Of a stretch of DNA of 44,402 nucleotides, positions 26,334-34,512 are shown piece by piece. Where the stretch lies: positions 1 through 44,402 of the forward strand of contig JABRWC010000057.1 of NCBI GenBank assembly GCA_039961675.1, given 5' to 3'. The position numbers and the translations under genes were made by a program. Numbering within the stretch: the first letter of the stretch is position 1; the number at the start of each line of letters is the position of its first letter. This DNA comes from JABRWC01 sp039961675 (lineage in GTDB: Bacteria; Planctomycetota; Phycisphaerae; UBA1845; Fen-1342). The notes beneath the pieces were generated by a model, which was not told where the DNA came from, ran no database searches, and saw only the letters and a program-made list of their open reading frames with translations.

Positions 26334-27249
26334 CTTCCGCGCTGCGGCCGACGTACTGCCGCTGGCCCAGCGAGGTGTAACGGCAGAGGATTTCGTGCTC
26401 GCGGACGCGCAGGTGCGCGGCGAGCTCCGATTCGGTGATGCCGTCGCCCAGCAGCACCACTTCGTCGCCGGTCATGTCCGCGGGATCGACGCTCACGAAC
26501 GCCGTGTTCATGCCCACTTCGAGGATCGCCTGGCGCCGGCCGTTGATGAGCGCGGGCGCCGGCTGGAGCCCGTTACTGTAGCCGGCGAGGATGATGCCCA
26601 CGTGTCGACACTCGAAGCCGGTGTAGCCGACCGCGCCCTGCGTCTGCCGCACGGCGACGAGGCGCGACGAGACGCGGACGGCCCCCCGGTACAGCGCCAG
26701 GCCGGGCCGCACGCCGTCGAACCACGCCTGCGGACAGTCCAGCAGCGACGTGGACGCCGCGTGCTTGCGAAAGCCGTTCGAGCCGACGATCCGGCGGAAC
26801 AGGTCCGCGGCGGCCGGGCTGGCGGCGTGGGTGGTGATCTCGCTGACGTTGCAGGCGGCGATCAGCTCGTCGAGTTCCTGCGGGGGGCAGCCGAAGCGCT
26901 GCATGCCGGTGTCGACATTGACGGCAACGGGCAGGCCGGCGTAGCGGCGGGCCTGCTCGCGGTTGCCGACCATGGGGCGCAGCCGCAGCTCGCGGTACTC
27001 GGACGCGTCGCCGTCGGGCGGGCCGAGCACGATTCCCGGCTTGCCCACCTCCCGCGCTTCATGGAGGTAAAAGTAAGCGAAATCGTCCGCGACGGACGCC
27101 AGTGCGTCGCTGACCGGTCCGGCGCCGAGCCCGTAAGCGTCGGCCTTGATTACGGCGATCAGCGGAACGCCCGTTCGCCGGCGGATTTCCTCGGCGTGCC
27201 GACGAACCTGGTCCAGGTCGATCGTGACGGTGACGTGTCGTGTTCGCAT
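26275..27249 (-). CDS. Alanine racemase-like PLP enzyme
   Basis: This 324-residue protein has the fold-type III PLP motif AVIKADAYGLG, whose Lys binds PLP. The second-barrel catalytic Tyr is in ILAGYSNGLQP, corresponding to the GY(A/S)xG site of alanine racemases. Other family stretches are NVDTGMQRFGCP and VRPGLALYRGA. It would supply D-alanine for peptidoglycan or racemise another amino acid. It is shorter than the usual ~360-370 residues. Its last ~25 residues (Pro/Ala-rich) extend past the family end into the convergent epimerase gene, which suggests the original stop was lost. ATG at 27249 is preferred; upstream in-frame sequence is Arg/Gly-rich. Confidence 0.82.
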   Translation of the reverse strand: MRTRHVTVTIDLDQVRRHAEEIRRRTGVPLIAVIKADAYGLGAGPVSDALASVADDFAYFYLHEAREVGKPGIVLGPPDGDASEYRELRLRPMVGNREQARRYAGLPVAVNVDTGMQRFGCPPQELDELIAACNVSEITTHAASPAAADLFRRIVGSNGFRKHAASTSLLDCPQAWFDGVRPGLALYRGAVRVSSRLVAVRQTQGAVGYTGFECRHVGIILAGYSNGLQPAPALINGRRQAILEVGMNTAFVSVDPADMTGDEVVLLGDGITESELAAHLRVREHEILCRYTSLGQRQYVGRSAEVSPGPADTTPASAAARRQT

Positions 27250-27350
27250 ACATCCGTGCCTGTGCGGGTTGAACGTCCTTGTTCCGTGCGGAGTATAGCG
27301 GCGCGCGCCGGGGCCACAAGCGGAGAACCCGGCGGCCCGCCCGCGGGTTC

Positions 27351-27722
27351 TCAAGCCGGCGGCGCCGGGCGTTCCGCGGCGCCCGCGTCGATCTCGTCCA
27401 GCAGCGCCACGGCCCGCCGCAGGTGCGGGATCACGATTGATCCGCCGACGATCAGTCCGACGTTCAGCACCTCGAAGAGCTGCTCGTTCGTCAGCCCCAG
27501 CTCTTTGCAACGGATCAGGTGGTACGCGATGCAATCGTCGCAGCGCAGCACCAGCGACGCCGACAAACCGGCGATCTCCTTGGTCCGCGCGTCCAGCGCG
27601 CCGTCCTCGTAGCTCCGGGTGTCCAGCGTGAAAAAACGGTTGATGTTGAGGTTCTTGGCGGCCAGGATGCGCTCGTTCATCTTCTCGCGAAACTCGCGGA
27701 ACTCCTTCAGGCGATTCTCCAT
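27351..27722 (-). CDS. AhpD-like / carboxymuconolactone decarboxylase family protein
   Basis: This 123-residue small helical protein has the CMD/AhpD core: KEIAGLSASLVLRCDDCIAY, with the redox-type CxxC, followed by HLIRCKELGLTNEQLFEVLNVG. Related proteins act as disulfide reductases in peroxide defence or as decarboxylases. The CxxC plus His arrangement favours an AhpD-like redox role. ATG at 27722 has the strong ribosome-binding site AAGGAGA at good spacing. It lies 101 bases before the racemase gene on the same strand and is divergent from moeA. Confidence 0.85.
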   Translation of the reverse strand: MENRLKEFREFREKMNERILAAKNLNINRFFTLDTRSYEDGALDARTKEIAGLSASLVLRCDDCIAYHLIRCKELGLTNEQLFEVLNVGLIVGGSIVIPHLRRAVALLDEIDAGAAERPAPPA

Positions 27723-28047
27723 CGCGCTCTCCTTAAGTCCAGACCTCCGCGGGACCGTCGCCCGACGCTCCTATTCTGTACGCTGACCGCTGCGCAGGCC
27801 AATCCGTTCTTGGCGCCCGGAAGCTCCGACCGCGGCGCCACCGCGCGCCGCCGGCGTCTCGCCCGTCGCGTGAGGCTCAGGTTCGATCCGATCCCGACGC
27901 GCAAGCGAGGTAGCCGGTAACGGACGATCCAAATCCCTCGCTCGCGCTTCGAGCTCGGATGGTCCCGCGGCAGCTTGAGCGACGACCGCTTGTCGCCCGG
28001 GAAGCGGCGCGCTTGACGCCCCCGGTGGGGCTTCTGACAATCGCGGC
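27723..28047. other. Divergent intergenic region between the AhpD-like gene and moeA
   Basis: These 325 bases contain the minus-strand promoter candidate at 27773-27802. Toward moeA there is a purine stretch (GGTGGGG) about 20 bases before its ATG but no clear promoter boxes. I see no gene, repeat or structured RNA here. Confidence 0.45.
27773..27802 (-). promoter_or_regulatory. Candidate promoter of the AhpD-like gene
   Basis: On the minus strand: -35 TTGGCC (27802-27797), an 18-base spacer, and -10 CAGAAT (27778-27773). The -35 is identical to that of the small basic protein promoter. The start codon is 51 bases downstream of the -10. Confidence 0.4.
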
Positions 28048-29280
28048 ATGAACTTCGAGACCATCGCCGCGGCCTCGCCGGAGGCGGTCTGGGGCGCGTT
28101 GGCCGCGCACGTGAGGCCGGCGCGCGTCCGCGAGGTTCCGCTCGAGCAGGCGTGCGGAGCCGTGCTGGCGCAGGACGCGCGCGCGGCGCTGGCCTACCCG
28201 CCGTTCGACCGCGCGACCGTCGATGGATACGCCGTTCGCAGCTCGGATTTCAACGGCCGGACGGCGCGGCTGCGCTGCATCGGGCTGATCCGCGCTGGAA
28301 TCGCCAACGACGCCCAGCTTGCGCCCGGCACGTGTGTTCAAATCAACACCGGCGCGCCGCTGCCGGCCGGCGCAGACGCCGTGGTGATGGTCGAGCGCAG
28401 TCGGACCATTGCGCCCGACCAGGTGGAGCTGGACGACGCGCCGAAGTCCGGCCAGCACGTCGAGCGGCAGGCGTCGCACCGCCGGCCCGGCGACCTTCTG
28501 GTGCGGGCCGGCGCTCGCATCGGCCCTGGCGCAATCGCGGCTCTCGCAGCCGGCGGCGCCTCGGTCGTCACCATCTTCGCCCGCCCGCAGGTCGCGCTGC
28601 TGAGCACCGGAGACGAGCTGGTCGCCAGCGGCGAGTCGCTCGGCCCGGCGCAGATTCACGACAGCAACGCCGCGGCGCTGGAGCGGCTGGTCCGCGAGCA
28701 GGGCGGCGAGCCGGTCGTTTTCGGCCGCTGCTCGGACGACGAGCCGGCGTTGCGCGCGTCGCTCGAACTGGGCCTGGCAAACGACCTGCTGTTTGTCGTG
28801 GGTGGCATGTCCAAGGGCACGCACGACCTGGTGCCGGGAATCCTCTCACAGCTCGGCGTGCGCTGGCTGATCCGCGGGCTGAACCTTAAGCCCGGCAAGC
28901 CCACGTGCATCGGCCGGGCGCCGGGCGGATGCTGGGTCCTCGGTTTGCCGGGCAACCCCGTGAGCTGCGCGGTCGGCTTCTACCTGTTCGGCCGCTGCCT
29001 GCTCGACGGGCTTCAGGGTCTTGGAGCGCACGAGCCGCCGCACCTGGCGGGCACTCTGATGGGCGAAATGCCGAAGACCGACGAGCGTCCGATGTATCAT
29101 CCCGCCGAGTGGTCGGTCGGCGCGCGGGGCGAGGTTCTCGTGACGCCGGGCGCGTGGCGCGGCTCGGGCGATCCGTTCGGCCTGGTGCACGCCAACGCGC
29201 TCGTGCAGCGTCCGGCGCGCGCCGCCGGCGCCGGCCGGGGTGAGACGGTTCGATTCATCCCGCTTGATCGGCCCCAATGA
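28048..29280 (+). CDS. moeA: Molybdopterin molybdenumtransferase MoeA
   Basis: This 410-residue enzyme inserts molybdate into adenylylated molybdopterin, the last step of molybdenum cofactor synthesis. Family blocks are present: PPFDRATVDGYAV near residue 52, INTGAPLPAGADAVVMVE near 105, LLSTGDEL near 188, GPAQIHDSN, GGMSKGTHDLV (the MoCF-type site), and LPGNPVSCAVGF. The length is typical. Its TGA overlaps the ATG of lnt (ATGA). No other molybdenum-cofactor gene is in the window, so at least one Mo- or W-enzyme should exist elsewhere in the genome. Confidence 0.95.
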   Translation: MNFETIAAASPEAVWGALAAHVRPARVREVPLEQACGAVLAQDARAALAYPPFDRATVDGYAVRSSDFNGRTARLRCIGLIRAGIANDAQLAPGTCVQINTGAPLPAGADAVVMVERSRTIAPDQVELDDAPKSGQHVERQASHRRPGDLLVRAGARIGPGAIAALAAGGASVVTIFARPQVALLSTGDELVASGESLGPAQIHDSNAAALERLVREQGGEPVVFGRCSDDEPALRASLELGLANDLLFVVGGMSKGTHDLVPGILSQLGVRWLIRGLNLKPGKPTCIGRAPGGCWVLGLPGNPVSCAVGFYLFGRCLLDGLQGLGAHEPPHLAGTLMGEMPKTDERPMYHPAEWSVGARGEVLVTPGAWRGSGDPFGLVHANALVQRPARAAGAGRGETVRFIPLDRPQ

Positions 29281-31220
29281 CGCGGAACATGCAGACAGCG
29301 ACCGTGGTGAAGCGCGCGCGCCGTACGTCATCCGACCCGACTCTGCGCGGCCGGGCGGCCGCGCTGCTGGCGGCGCTGCGCGAGAGCCGCGCGGAAGCCA
29401 CCCGCTTCGCGCTGCTTGGGCTGGCCACCGTGCTCCTGCTCTACGCCGCGTTTCCGAGCCGATCGCTCTGGCCGCTCGCCTTCGTGTGCCTGGCGCCCTG
29501 GACCTTCGCGGTCTGCCGTACGCAGCGCGCCTGGGTGGTTCACTGGGGCAGCTTCCTTGCGGGCTGGGTCTTTTTCCTGATCGGCCTGCGATGGCTGATG
29601 CCGGTGACCGGCCTGGGCTACGCGGCGCTGGCGTTCTATCTCGCGGTCTACTGGACCATCTGCGCGTGGGCGATCCGCACGGCGCGCCGCGTCGGCATCT
29701 CGCCGCTGTGGACGCTGCCGGTCGTCTGGACCGCATGCGAATACCTCCGCGCCTGGGTGATGACCGGCTTCCCCTGGCTCTTCGTCGGACACTCGCTGTA
29801 CCGTCAGCTTACGCTGATCCAGATCGCCGACCTCACCGGCGTCTACGGTGTGACGTTTCTCGCGGCGCTGGCCAACGGCGCGCTGGCGGAATGGGCGCTG
29901 TTGCGCTGGCCGCCCCCCGGTGAGCGCCCGACGGTGCGCCAGGCTGTCGCTGGCTCGACCGTCGCGCTCACTTTGATCGCGGCGGCGCTCGTATACGGCG
30001 GATGGCGCATGCGACAGGCCGACCTCGAGCCGGGGCCACGCGTCGCCGTCGTTCAGGAGGACTTCCCGCTCGTGAACCGACCGCCGTACGGCGACCACCC
30101 CTACACCGTGTTCGCCCGCTACTTGCGTCTGGCGGCGGAGGCGACCGCGACCCGGCCGGACCTGGTCGTCCTGCCCGAAACGGTTTCGTCGTATCCGCAG
30201 AACGCGGCGTTCCTTGAGGTGCAGCGGCAGGCTGTGGACGAAGAGAGCGCCGTCGCCTGGACGATCGGCACGAACTTTCACGAGGCGACGGCGGCGTTCG
30301 CGCGCGGCGACTACGCGGCGGTGAACGCGAAGCTGGCCGAGATGGAACGGCAGGCGCAGTCGCGGCTCAGGCGGACGACCCCAGACGGAAAGCTGCCCGC
30401 GCTGCCGGGCGAATCCGGCCCACCGGTGACGGTCGTGTTCGGCGCCGTTTCGGTCGACGTGCTTCCGGAGTCCACGTACCCGCGGAAGAAGCGCTTCAAT
30501 TCGGCGCTCATTTATGATCGCGACGGCACGCAGCGGTCCGACCGCTACGACAAGATTCACCTGGTGCCGTTCGGCGAGTCGGTGCCGTTCCGCAACGCCA
30601 CGTTCCTGGGCGTCAGCCTGCATCCGCTGTATCGCTTCCTGAACCGGCTCAGCCCGTTCAGTTACGGCGGCACGTACGAGTATTCGCTCTGGTCAGGCGA
30701 CCGTTACACCGTCTTTGAGCTCGAGCACGACGGCCGCGTTTCGCGCTTCGGCGTGCCGATCTGCTACGAGGACGTGATGCCGTACATCGCGCGGAACTTC
30801 GTCTGGGACGGCGCCACGCGGCGCGTGGACTTTCTGGTGAACATCAGCAATGACGGCTGGTTCCTGCACAGCGACGAGCTGCCGCAGCACCTGGCGATCT
30901 GCGCATTCCGGGCGATCGAGAACCGCGTGACGATCGCCCGCGCTGTGAACACCGGGATCAGCGGCTTCATCGATCCGAACGGCCGGGTATTCTCCCTGGT
31001 TGAGAAGAACGGCCGCGCGGTGGGACCAGGCGTAACGGGCTACAGCGTCGCGAACGTAATGCTTGACCGGCGCAGCAGCGTGTACGGGCGATTCGGCGAC
31101 GTCTTCGCCGGCGCCTGCCTGGCGGCGAGCCTGCCGCTGTGGGTCGGCGGGATCGTTACCCGGTGGGTGTTCGCCATCCGGAATCGGATCCGCGCCATTC
31201 TGGCGCGACGGGGAGCGTGA
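29277..31220 (+). CDS. lnt: Apolipoprotein N-acyltransferase
   Basis: This 647-residue enzyme completes lipoprotein maturation by adding the third acyl chain. The N-terminal half has about six membrane spans (about 43-240). The C-terminal half is a nitrilase-type (CN hydrolase) domain with the catalytic triad Glu301 (VVLPETVS), Lys426 (YDKIHLVPFGE) and Cys496 (VPICYEDV). A final membrane span is near residues 615-635. It is longer than E. coli Lnt (~510) because of inserted segments between the Glu and Lys sites (about 330-395). It overlaps moeA by ATGA and is followed after 6 bases by a possible lipoprotein gene. Its presence supports an outer membrane with triacylated lipoproteins. Confidence 0.94.
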   Translation: MTRNMQTATVVKRARRTSSDPTLRGRAAALLAALRESRAEATRFALLGLATVLLLYAAFPSRSLWPLAFVCLAPWTFAVCRTQRAWVVHWGSFLAGWVFFLIGLRWLMPVTGLGYAALAFYLAVYWTICAWAIRTARRVGISPLWTLPVVWTACEYLRAWVMTGFPWLFVGHSLYRQLTLIQIADLTGVYGVTFLAALANGALAEWALLRWPPPGERPTVRQAVAGSTVALTLIAAALVYGGWRMRQADLEPGPRVAVVQEDFPLVNRPPYGDHPYTVFARYLRLAAEATATRPDLVVLPETVSSYPQNAAFLEVQRQAVDEESAVAWTIGTNFHEATAAFARGDYAAVNAKLAEMERQAQSRLRRTTPDGKLPALPGESGPPVTVVFGAVSVDVLPESTYPRKKRFNSALIYDRDGTQRSDRYDKIHLVPFGESVPFRNATFLGVSLHPLYRFLNRLSPFSYGGTYEYSLWSGDRYTVFELEHDGRVSRFGVPICYEDVMPYIARNFVWDGATRRVDFLVNISNDGWFLHSDELPQHLAICAFRAIENRVTIARAVNTGISGFIDPNGRVFSLVEKNGRAVGPGVTGYSVANVMLDRRSSVYGRFGDVFAGACLAASLPLWVGGIVTRWVFAIRNRIRAILARRGA

Positions 31221-31226
31221 GCGGCC

Positions 31227-32294
31227 ATGTCATTCTATTCGTCAGATCATGGACCGCGCGGCCGCGACACAGCCGCGGCACGTCCGATTCGCATCCGCCG
31301 CGCCTGGTTGCTGCCGGCCGCGCTGCGCTGCGCGCTCGTGGTTTCGGCGGCGCTCTCCGGCGGCTGCCAGGCGGGTGGGCCGCGGCCCGCAACCGCCGAG
31401 CAGAACGAGCTTCGCCGGCGGGCCGAGGATCTGCTGGTTCGCGCCGGGCTGAGCGAGGTCGACGTGGTCCGCGTGAATGCGATCGAGGCCCTCGTGCAGG
31501 TTCTCCCGGAGGCGGGCCTACCCGGCATCCGCGAATCGCTGGGCAACGAGTCGCCGCTGGTCCGATACGCGGCCTGCGTCGCCCTGGGAGAGCTGCGCGA
31601 CCGGGCGACGCTCCCGAAGATTCGCCCGTTGATCGCGGAGTCCAACCCCCGCGTCCGCCTGGCCGCCGCGTTCGCCGCCACGCGCTGCGGCGAGTCGAAC
31701 AACGCCGCGGTCCTGGTCGAGACGATGAACGGCCACCCGGACGAGAACCTGCGCGCCGACGCCGCGTACCTGATCGGAAAGTTGGGGGAGAAGAAAGCGC
31801 TGAAGCGCCTGCGGCTGGCCGCCAAGCGCGAGCGCTCCGGCCGGGTGCTCATGCACATCTACACCGCGATGGCGATGCTGGGCGACGAATACGCGCTGGA
31901 CCGGCTGATGGAAGCCGCCGTGTCGAGCGACGTGATCGCGCGCCTGATCGCCTTGCAGAGTCTGACCGAACTCGCATCGCCGCGCAGCCGCGACGCGCTG
32001 CTCTACCGCTTCCAGCAGGAGGGCGACTACGATCAGGTGCGGCTGATGGCGGCGCGCGGCCTGGGGCGGCTCGGCGCGAAGGTCGGCTACGACCTGGCCG
32101 TCAAGTCGCTCCGCCGTCAGGAATCGGACCCGAACGAGACGATGCGCATCCGCTCGCTGGCCGCCCTCGCCCTCGGCGCGATCGGCGACGCGCGCGCCTT
32201 GCCGCTGCTGGCGGAAGTGGCCGCGGACGAATCCGACCCGCGGACGCAGGTCGCGGCAAGCCTGGCCATATGCCAAATCGCGCGGCGGAAGTAG
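31227..32294 (+). CDS. HEAT-repeat protein, probably exported, possible lipoprotein
   Basis: This 355-residue protein has an Arg-rich start, a hydrophobic stretch (about 26-44) and Cys47 in ALSGGC. The Cys would be the lipidation site, although Leu is one place further upstream than in a standard lipobox. Residues ~60-350 are tandem HEAT-like helical repeats (for example VRYAACVALGELRD, VRLAAAFAATRCGE and MRIRSLAALALGAIGDARAL), about eight units, a protein-binding scaffold. It starts 6 bases after lnt with GGGAG upstream, so it belongs to the moeA-lnt operon. The partner is unknown. Confidence 0.8.
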   Translation: MSFYSSDHGPRGRDTAAARPIRIRRAWLLPAALRCALVVSAALSGGCQAGGPRPATAEQNELRRRAEDLLVRAGLSEVDVVRVNAIEALVQVLPEAGLPGIRESLGNESPLVRYAACVALGELRDRATLPKIRPLIAESNPRVRLAAAFAATRCGESNNAAVLVETMNGHPDENLRADAAYLIGKLGEKKALKRLRLAAKRERSGRVLMHIYTAMAMLGDEYALDRLMEAAVSSDVIARLIALQSLTELASPRSRDALLYRFQQEGDYDQVRLMAARGLGRLGAKVGYDLAVKSLRRQESDPNETMRIRSLAALALGAIGDARALPLLAEVAADESDPRTQVAASLAICQIARRK

Positions 32295-32322
32295 CGCGGC
32301 GCCGCCGGAGCGTGACAAGCGC

Positions 32323-32442
32323 CAGTGTCCTGTCGCACAAGTCCGTCCTGAAAGCCGGTGAGTGCAAAGCTCTGCTTTGCGCGGCGAACCAGTGGTTTAC
32401 CGTCTCCGGGGTCATGCCGCGAATTCCTGAAACAAAACACTA
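32323..32442. mobile_element. Possible small non-autonomous element (MITE-like)
   Basis: A ~120-base non-coding stretch has imperfect inverted ends: CAGTGTCCTGT (32323-32333) and, read inward from the right, TAGTGTTTTGT (32442-32432), 8 of 11 identical with only transitions between them. The right end resembles the IS630-like end at 44304 (TAGTGTCTCGTT). It contains a perfect hairpin, GCAAAGC/GCTTTGC with a 3-base loop (32364-32380). The TA at the right end would be an IS630-type target. The element is small and decayed, so the call is tentative. Confidence 0.4.
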
Positions 32443-33192
32443 GCCCGCCGCGCGGACGTTTTCCCGCAGATGCTCCAGGCTCAAGCTGCTGACGAGCGCC
32501 GACGAAACCGCCGGCGTCGCCAGCACGAAGCGCAACGCCGATTCGGCGGGCAGCAGCCCGGACGCGAGCGGCTTCTTGACCACGATGCCGACGTCGCTTT
32601 GCCGCGCTTCTTCGAGCAGCGGCTCGAACGAGCGATCGGCGGCGTGATACTCCACCATGAGAACGTCCGCCCATTCCAGCGCCATGCGGGCCGCGGCGAG
32701 GGTCTTGGCGGACAACCCCACCGCGCGCGTCCAACCAAGCTGGCGCAGCTCCAGCAACGCCGGAACCGCGTCCGTCCCGGAGAGAATCGCTTCGTCCCGA
32801 GCGTGGGCATGGATGAACACCACGTCCACGGCGTCCGTCCTGAGACGGCGCAGACTCGATTGCACGCTCGAACGCACCGCGTTCGCGCTGAAATCGTAGC
32901 TTGACTGCCCGCTCTCGAAGCGCTCCCCGACCTTTGTGGACAGGACAAACTCCCGCCGCCGATGCGACAGAAACCGCCCGATGCGCTCCTCGCTCAATCC
33001 GTATGCGGGTGCGGTGTCGATATAGGTTACGCCCAGATCGAGCACGCCGTTGAGCAGGCGCTCGGCCTCGACGTCGTCGGGCAGAGCGTAGCTCGCGGCG
33101 TATTTCACGCCGACGTTGCGGCCGATCTTGAACGCGCCGTATCCGATCGGCGACACGCTCAATCCTATGCGGCCTAGTCGACGCGGCGCCAT
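32440..33192 (-). CDS. Aldo/keto reductase
   Basis: This 250-residue NADPH-dependent oxidoreductase of the AKR superfamily has the catalytic tetrad regions in order: YIDTAPAYGLSEERIG (Asp and Tyr), LSTKVG (Lys) and VVFIHAHA (His). The family usually has 280-330 residues, so this member is short, ending soon after VSSALVSSLSLEHLREN. Its TAG stop is formed by the right border of the possible mobile element, so the C-terminus may have been trimmed by insertion. ATG at 33192 lies inside the end of the FAD oxidoreductase gene (19-base overlap), implying co-expression. The substrate is unknown. Confidence 0.9.
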   Translation of the reverse strand: MAPRRLGRIGLSVSPIGYGAFKIGRNVGVKYAASYALPDDVEAERLLNGVLDLGVTYIDTAPAYGLSEERIGRFLSHRRREFVLSTKVGERFESGQSSYDFSANAVRSSVQSSLRRLRTDAVDVVFIHAHARDEAILSGTDAVPALLELRQLGWTRAVGLSAKTLAAARMALEWADVLMVEYHAADRSFEPLLEEARQSDVGIVVKKPLASGLLPAESALRFVLATPAVSSALVSSLSLEHLRENVRAAG

Positions 33193-34466
33193 GAAACGTC
33201 ACTCTCCCAGGGAGGCGGAGCGACCTCCGGCCGTCGCCAATCAGAGGGAATCACGCCGGCGTCCGGCGGAGCGCCTGTGTCTGCGCCCGGCATTCGCCCG
33301 ATCATCTCCATCACGCGCTCCGCAAATCGCGGCGCGAGCGCCAGCTTGGTCGGCCAGCCGTAGACCACGTTGCCGAACGCACCGCAGGAGACGTCGTCCG
33401 GCCGCCGGCCGCCGGCGGTTCGCGCTTCGGCCCGGTCGACGCGGTACGCGGCCCACTCCAACCCGCGCAGCTCCAGCCCAGGCACCACCGCGGCGAGTTC
33501 GTCGCGCGCGTGCCGGAGCAGTTCGTCCGCCGACATCGTCACCCCGTCCTCGGCCACCTGCCCGCCAAGCTGCCAGACGCGACGTCCGTCAGCCTGCTGC
33601 GCGGAGGTGATGGTGACGCGCGTGCGGGCCATGTCGGTGCAGTGCCCGTTCAGTTCCGGGAGTTCCCCGCGCACCATCGCCATGTGCAACGGCCGGACTT
33701 GCATCTCCGCCGACCTGCCGCCGACAAGCTCGAGCAGACGCGCGTTGCCCGCGCCCGCGGCCAGCACGACCACGCGCGGGAACAACAGCAGCGCGTCTCC
33801 CGCGCGCGAATCCTGAATGCGGACTGATCGCACGGCGCCCGCGGCGTCGCGCTCGAACCGCGCCCCAGTCTCGTCATGGTTCGCCAGCACGCGGCCTGCG
33901 TTCCGCTCGGCGAGCCGTCGCAGCAGCGCGCAGGGATCGATCACCGGCTCGCGGATGCGGTAAACCTCGCCGCGCACCGAGCGCAGCGCCGTCGGCCGCT
34001 CGCCGTCGGAGACCGGCTCGGGCTGCGCCCGCAGCAGCGCCTTGGCACCGAACATCCCCACGCGCGACGAAAAACTCTCGGTTCGCCACAGGTGGCAGTG
34101 CTCCGCGCGCAGGATCGCGCCGTCCAGCTTCGGCTCACGCCGACCGGAAAGGCATTCCTGCCAGATCGCGGGCATTTCGCGAATCGTGCTTGCCGAGGGA
34201 GTGAACACGCCCGCCAGCGTGTATTTCAATCCGCCGTGGATGATCCCCTGCGACGCGGCAGTCTGTCCCTGGCCGAGGCGTTGCGCCTCCACGAGAAGGG
34301 CGCTCCGGCCGGCACGCCGCAGCTCGTCCAGCAGCCACAGGCCGGCGACGCCGCCGCCGAAGATCAACGCGTCGGTTCGAGCTTCGCAGGATTCGGGCAC
34401 GGGCCGGCCATGTTGCGGCTGCGGTGCGCGCCTGTCAACCACGGGGATCACCGCCGCAGCGGTCAC
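33174..34466 (-). CDS. FAD-dependent oxidoreductase (DAO/glycerol-3-phosphate dehydrogenase-like)
   Basis: This protein has 430 residues from GTG at 34466. A Rossmann FAD site, ALIFGGGVAGLWLLDELRR, lies at about 33-51, followed by an acidic strand end (LLVEA) and QTAASQGIIHGGLKY, a DAO-family feature. The late stretch VVVLAAGAGNARLLELVGG is the second nucleotide-site strand. It should oxidise an amine or hydroxy-acid type substrate. The start is uncertain: GTG 34466 falls in the loop of a perfect hairpin, and in-frame GTGs at 34451 and 34442 are alternatives that also precede the FAD motif. It overlaps the aldo/keto reductase gene by 19 bases. Confidence 0.82.
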   Translation of the reverse strand: MTAAAVIPVVDRRAPQPQHGRPVPESCEARTDALIFGGGVAGLWLLDELRRAGRSALLVEAQRLGQGQTAASQGIIHGGLKYTLAGVFTPSASTIREMPAIWQECLSGRREPKLDGAILRAEHCHLWRTESFSSRVGMFGAKALLRAQPEPVSDGERPTALRSVRGEVYRIREPVIDPCALLRRLAERNAGRVLANHDETGARFERDAAGAVRSVRIQDSRAGDALLLFPRVVVLAAGAGNARLLELVGGRSAEMQVRPLHMAMVRGELPELNGHCTDMARTRVTITSAQQADGRRVWQLGGQVAEDGVTMSADELLRHARDELAAVVPGLELRGLEWAAYRVDRAEARTAGGRRPDDVSCGAFGNVVYGWPTKLALAPRFAERVMEMIGRMPGADTGAPPDAGVIPSDWRRPEVAPPPWESDVSWRRVD

Positions 34467-34476
34467 GCTGCGGCGG
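34451..34476 (-). terminator. Perfect 10-bp hairpin between two minus-strand genes
   Basis: CCGCCGCAGC (34451-34460) and GCTGCGGCGG (34467-34476) are exact inverse complements around a 6-base loop. It lies 37 bases after the stop of the dockerin-bearing EEP gene. There is no U-tract. It may end that transcript or shape the leader of the FAD oxidoreductase gene, whose GTG candidate lies in the loop. Confidence 0.45.
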
Positions 34477-34512
34477 CGATGGTCATCCTTCGGCTTCGCT
34501 ACGGGGCCGAGA

